A DNA stretch of 64,000 nucleotides from Celerinatantimonas sp046054165 (lineage in GTDB: Bacteria; Pseudomonadota; Gammaproteobacteria; Enterobacterales; Celerinatantimonadaceae). The stretch spans positions 1 to 64,000 of the forward strand of contig NZ_JBFNXK010000002.1 of the NCBI RefSeq assembly GCF_046054165.1, read 5' to 3'. The notes beneath the pieces were generated by a model. The model was given only the letters and a program-made list of their open reading frames with translations, was not told the origin of the DNA and did not search any database. The translations under genes and the position numbers were made by a program. Shown in pieces: positions 60,976 through 64,000 of this stretch; position 1 is the first letter of the stretch, and the number at the start of each line of letters is the position of its first letter.

Positions 60976-61365
60976 TTAAAGCGTTCCCGTATGATATTGG
61001 GCTTCACCGAAACCGAAACTCCAGTCATCCCGAGTGTTCATAAAAAATGCGATCATAAGATCGGTTCCCTGAATACCACATTTTGCTTCTAAAGCTTCGG
61101 CCAACTCTTTCATAAACTGAAGCTTTTGTTCTTCACTTCTGGGACTGGTGAACACACGCACCATAATCAAGTTATCTGAGCGTTCAAAACCTAACCCTGT
61201 ATCTTCAAACACCATCTGGTAACGTTTGTGTTCATAAACAATTTGATAACGATCCCGAACGGGAACTTTAAATACATTCAGAACAACTTCATGCGCTGTA
61301 TCTAGAATCGCTTGAACTTCTGATTCTGAACGCCCTTCAATCATATCAAAGTGGAGCAATGGCAT
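60976..61365 (-). CDS. Tautomerase-superfamily protein
   Basis: Small enzyme with the beta-alpha-beta tautomerase fold. From ATG 61365 the product begins MPLLHFDMIEG, leaving the catalytic Pro at position 1 after Met removal, and has 129 residues. GRSESEVQAILDTAHEVV and VPVRDRYQIVYEH fit the longer tautomerase-like group of hypothetical tautomerases. The substrate is not known. A LysR regulator is divergent from it 106 bases away and is its likely controller. An upstream in-frame start at 61386 would hide the Pro and is rejected. Confidence 0.8.
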   Translation of the reverse strand: MPLLHFDMIEGRSESEVQAILDTAHEVVLNVFKVPVRDRYQIVYEHKRYQMVFEDTGLGFERSDNLIMVRVFTSPRSEEQKLQFMKELAEALEAKCGIQGTDLMIAFFMNTRDDWSFGFGEAQYHTGTL

Positions 61366-61471
61366 TGCAATATTCCCTATAAACATAAATGATGGTTCTA
61401 TACTGACCTTTTAAGTCGCCAAGAAAAAGCGCTAAACTTAAATTGATTATTCATTATTTTGAACAATAAAA

Positions 61472-62410
61472 ATGAAAGACATCCATATTGATGCCTTATG
61501 GGAACACCTGTACTGGCTTACCATTCTAGCAGAGCAACAAAGCTTTACCCGAGCAGCGGAACGACTCGATGTCAGTAAATCATCCGTCAGCCAAAAAATT
61601 AAAGAACTGGAAAGCGTTGCCGGACTGCCTTTAGTCCAGCGAACAACTCGCAGTGTACGACTAACTGAAGCCGGAGAAGCACTGGTCAAAGAATTAAAAA
61701 ATCCTTTTGCGCAGATCGCGCAGAGCTTTGCGGCGGTTAGAGATACAACAGGGCCAGTTCGGGGATTGATTCGGATGACCGCACCAGTCGCATTTGCCCG
61801 GCAGCATCTGGTCCCGGCGGTCAGTGATTTTTTAAAAGCCTATCCACAAGTTCGGATCCAACTTGAAGTCTCTGATCGACTGGTTTCTCTGTCTAGCGAA
61901 GGATTTGATCTGGCCATTCGGCATAGTCAAGTGATCCCTGAAACGTATGTTGCCCAACCTTTATGCCATACCCGAACCTTGTTGGTCGCTTCACCTAATT
62001 ATTTAAATCAACAAACAATTCCAACCCATCCGTCAGAACTTGCCAATTTTGATTGTCTTTATTATCCCCGAGGGACCAAACTTCCCAGTTGGCAACTTCA
62101 GCACCGGATCCACAAAGATGAACTGATTCGAGTCAATGTCAAAGCGCTCTTTGCCACCAATAATAGTGAATCTATTCGCGATGCAGCGCTGCAAGGATTA
62201 GGTATTGCAATGCTTCCAGACTTTAGTGCAATGGCGGCGATCGATTCGGGAACCCTGATCGAAGTACTGCCGGAGTGGCAAGTGATTGATGAATTTTCCA
62301 CCCATATCTGGATTATTCGTCCTTACTCAGCCAAAGTGCCCCGCGTGATCCAAGTCTTTTCCCAATGGTTACGACAACGATTTGCTTCCCAGCTTCCCCC
62401 CGAATCATAA
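61472..62410 (+). CDS. LysR-family transcriptional regulator
   Basis: A 312-residue regulator. The N-terminal winged helix (about 14-70) contains EQQSFTRAAERLDVSKSSVSQKIKELE and VQRTTRSVRLTEAG. The C-terminal periplasmic-binding-like effector domain occupies about 98-300. It is most like the CrgA/AaeR-type subgroup. No strong ribosome site precedes the ATG. The divergent tautomerase gene is the natural target. Confidence 0.9.
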   Translation: MKDIHIDALWEHLYWLTILAEQQSFTRAAERLDVSKSSVSQKIKELESVAGLPLVQRTTRSVRLTEAGEALVKELKNPFAQIAQSFAAVRDTTGPVRGLIRMTAPVAFARQHLVPAVSDFLKAYPQVRIQLEVSDRLVSLSSEGFDLAIRHSQVIPETYVAQPLCHTRTLLVASPNYLNQQTIPTHPSELANFDCLYYPRGTKLPSWQLQHRIHKDELIRVNVKALFATNNSESIRDAALQGLGIAMLPDFSAMAAIDSGTLIEVLPEWQVIDEFSTHIWIIRPYSAKVPRVIQVFSQWLRQRFASQLPPES

Positions 62411-62507
62411 CCCATCTACAACAAATCCCTATTTTTGATGTATTTATCATCTCATTTGCTAATTTCTTAGCCATACTTACAAAATGGACAATAGTATGTG
62501 AGATAAA

Positions 62508-63590
62508 ATGGGCCGTTGGATCCGATTTAAAAATTTTTTACGCCAATGCGATAAAACCAGACGACGCTCTACTCGCCGTTTCGAGATACTCATTTACTGG
62601 TTGCTTGGCCATATTAATCCTGCCACAGAACTACAATGGCCCCCATCGGAGATCCATTCCATATTAGTTTTGCGCAATAATAAGCGATTGGGAAATATTA
62701 CTTTTTTAATCCCTTTTCTGCACGATCTCATACAACGATATCCCAAAGCCCAAATAGAACTTATCATTCCACTCCCTTGGCAACAACAGATCATTGACCA
62801 TTTTGGAATTGAAGTTCACATCTCGCAAATTAGTTTCCGCCATCTCTGGAAAACGCTACGACTCATCTACCAACTTAAACATCGCACCTATGACATGATT
62901 ATCATGCCATTCAGTTCATCCACGGATGCGATTCTGGCTGCCTTATTACGCAGTCGTTATAAAATCGCCTTTTATCATCCCTATCGCCACTTTATCTTCA
63001 ACCATAATATCGAAACCCAACAGCGAGCCCTCCATAGTGCCTATTCGGCATTAGCGCTATGGGATAAAAATCTGTTAAAAGGAAATTATCGACTTAAATT
63101 TTCTCCAACCGAACAACAGCGGATCCAAAAATTACAATGCCAGTTGCATTCAACTCATCAATATCGCATCGGCTTTTTTCGAGGGGCCCGGGGGGAAAAG
63201 GTTATTTCTGATCCGACTTGGAAATTACTTATTGAACACGTCAATCAAAAAATTCCAACTATTCAATGGATTGAAATATTACATCCGGGCGAAAAAACCG
63301 CCCCTCTCGCGGTGAAGGGACTCCAAACCATCAAAACGTATTGTATTCGCGAACTGGCTATGCAAATGGCTGCTTTTGATCTTTTTATTAGCGGTGATAC
63401 CGGTCCATTGCATCTTGCCGATGCCGCTGATGCATTTTGTCTGGGACTATTTACTCAAACCGATCCTTGTATTTATGGATGTATCGGCGAACATGGATTT
63501 AACCTCGATTTGCGTCAAGGTATTGATGAACAGAGGATTAGCCAAATCGTGATCAGCTGGCTGACGCTTCACTCTCATCATGTCGCATAA
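62508..63590 (+). CDS. GT9-family glycosyltransferase (heptosyltransferase-like)
   Basis: GT-B transferase of 360 residues, resembling the ADP-heptose:LPS heptosyltransferases. RNNKRLGNITFLIPFLHDLIQRYP (near 56-79, split here) is the acceptor-side loop; the donor-side motif SGDTGPLHLADA (near 299-310) is the GT9 hallmark, with Leu and Asp where MH and A are more common. GAxGEKVIS supplies a phosphate-contact stretch. No other LPS core genes lie near, so the acceptor is open. The ATG is at 62508 with GTGAGA upstream. Confidence 0.82.
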   Translation: MGRWIRFKNFLRQCDKTRRRSTRRFEILIYWLLGHINPATELQWPPSEIHSILVLRNNKRLGNITFLIPFLHDLIQRYPKAQIELIIPLPWQQQIIDHFGIEVHISQISFRHLWKTLRLIYQLKHRTYDMIIMPFSSSTDAILAALLRSRYKIAFYHPYRHFIFNHNIETQQRALHSAYSALALWDKNLLKGNYRLKFSPTEQQRIQKLQCQLHSTHQYRIGFFRGARGEKVISDPTWKLLIEHVNQKIPTIQWIEILHPGEKTAPLAVKGLQTIKTYCIRELAMQMAAFDLFISGDTGPLHLADAADAFCLGLFTQTDPCIYGCIGEHGFNLDLRQGIDEQRISQIVISWLTLHSHHVA

Positions 63591-63721
63591 AGCCATGAGC
63601 ACACTCGATACCAAGATACTTTTTACACCCTCAAGCATTATTTTCCCTGATGCTCATTTGACAATCGAGCTATAGCACCATAGGGTTATTTTTTGGCTTG
63701 TTTAATTCCAAGGGTTCGTTT

Positions 63722-64000
63722 GTGGTTGTCACTCTTATTCCCCTGATCTCTTTATTCGTCAGTAGCTTCATTATTATGATGGGCTTTGGACTCATTGGTA
63801 TTGTATTACCGGTACGAATGAGCGTCTCAGGCATTGATACCACAAACATCGGTTTAATTCTTTCAATGTATGCCGTCGGCATGATGTTCGGTGGGATCTA
63901 CAGTCGCCGCCTGATTGCTCGGGTTGGGCATATTCGCATGTTTGCCGCCTGTGCCGCCTTAGGTGCGATCAGTGTTTTAGGATTCTCATTAACCAGTAAT
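63722..64000 (+). CDS. MFS transporter, N-terminal part (runs off the window)
   Basis: 93 codons are present and the gene continues past the right edge. The GTG at 63722 has AAGGG seven bases upstream; a TTG at 63698 is a weaker alternative. The protein starts with a membrane helix (LIPLISLFVSSFIIMMGFGL). A second helix with ILSMYAVGMMFGGIY follows, then the loop SRRLIARVGHIRMFA, which matches the MFS cytoplasmic loop between helices 2 and 3. The pattern is YcaD-like. Substrate unknown. Confidence 0.8.
   Translation, partial: MVVTLIPLISLFVSSFIIMMGFGLIGIVLPVRMSVSGIDTTNIGLILSMYAVGMMFGGIYSRRLIARVGHIRMFAACAALGAISVLGFSLTSN

Noticed and set aside
1..64000. CRISPR arrays, tRNA or rRNA genes, insertion sequences, toxin-antitoxin pairs and restriction systems
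   Set aside because: I looked for regular direct repeats, cloverleaf or rRNA-like stretches, transposase motifs and paired defence genes and found none, apart from the CptA family whose toxin role is uncertain.

Overview
The window is about 64 kb of chromosome from a gammaproteobacterium. The gene content and order of the first 33 kb (rpoS-nlpD-yqaA-pcm-surE-truD-ispF-ispD-ftsB, eno-pyrG, mazG, relA-rlmD-barA, acpS-recO-era-rnc-lepB-lepA, rseC-rseB-rseA-rpoE, nadB, ygfX-sdhE-ygfZ) match what I know of the Vibrionales/Aeromonadales/Alteromonadales side of the class. A FlgT (H-ring) homologue suggests a Vibrio-like flagellar motor. A Tat-exported GH28 pectinase, a TRAP uptake system and ArcA fit a facultative, perhaps plant- or seagrass-associated aquatic bacterium. 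A Celerinatantimonas-like organism is a guess that cannot be proved here. No rRNA, tRNA, CRISPR array, prophage or complete insertion sequence was seen.

Layout. 1-9.7 kb: two minus-strand blocks, ftsB to rpoS (cell division, isoprenoid precursors, tRNA modification, stationary-phase sigma factor) and pyrG-eno with its terminator. 9.7-21.2 kb: acs, mazG, an exported polygalacturonase, relA, rlmD and barA; acs and the pectinase interrupt an otherwise conserved order. 21.2-32.1 kb: acpS to lepA and the sigma-E locus, with a sigma-E promoter in front of rpoE; pdxJ is missing from its usual place between recO and acpS. nadB, cptA, sdhE and ygfZ follow. 33.2-38.6 kb: a DUF1289 gene, an isolated flgH-flgT pair and a DctPQM TRAP transporter. 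38.7-46.4 kb: a GT-C glycosyltransferase, tesB and the thrABC operon with a complete Thr/Ile leader peptide and attenuator. 46.9-50.7 kb: a small envelope protein, a DUF3293 protein, arcA with a perfect FNR-type box about 280 bp upstream, and pykF. 51.1-55.0 kb: a fused ornithine-lipid synthase (olsF) behind a triple Pho-box, then a gamma-glutamylcyclotransferase-like gene, mgsA and pssA, which looks like a phosphate-economy neighbourhood. 55-57.3 kb: an unknown small protein, a SieB-like membrane protein and dusA. 57.5-60.8 kb: a metallo-hydrolase/TetR/alcohol-dehydrogenase block with strong palindromes, bracketed by two near-identical 25-bp direct repeats. 61-64 kb: a tautomerase with a divergent LysR regulator, a GT9 glycosyltransferase and the start of an MFS transporter.

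Most of the window is housekeeping. I found no obviously new multi-gene machine. The best leads are the repeat-bounded 57.5-60.8 kb block, the Pho-box/olsF/mgsA/pssA neighbourhood, the orphan flgH-flgT pair, and a compact three-way-junction sequence at 40.42-40.48 kb.
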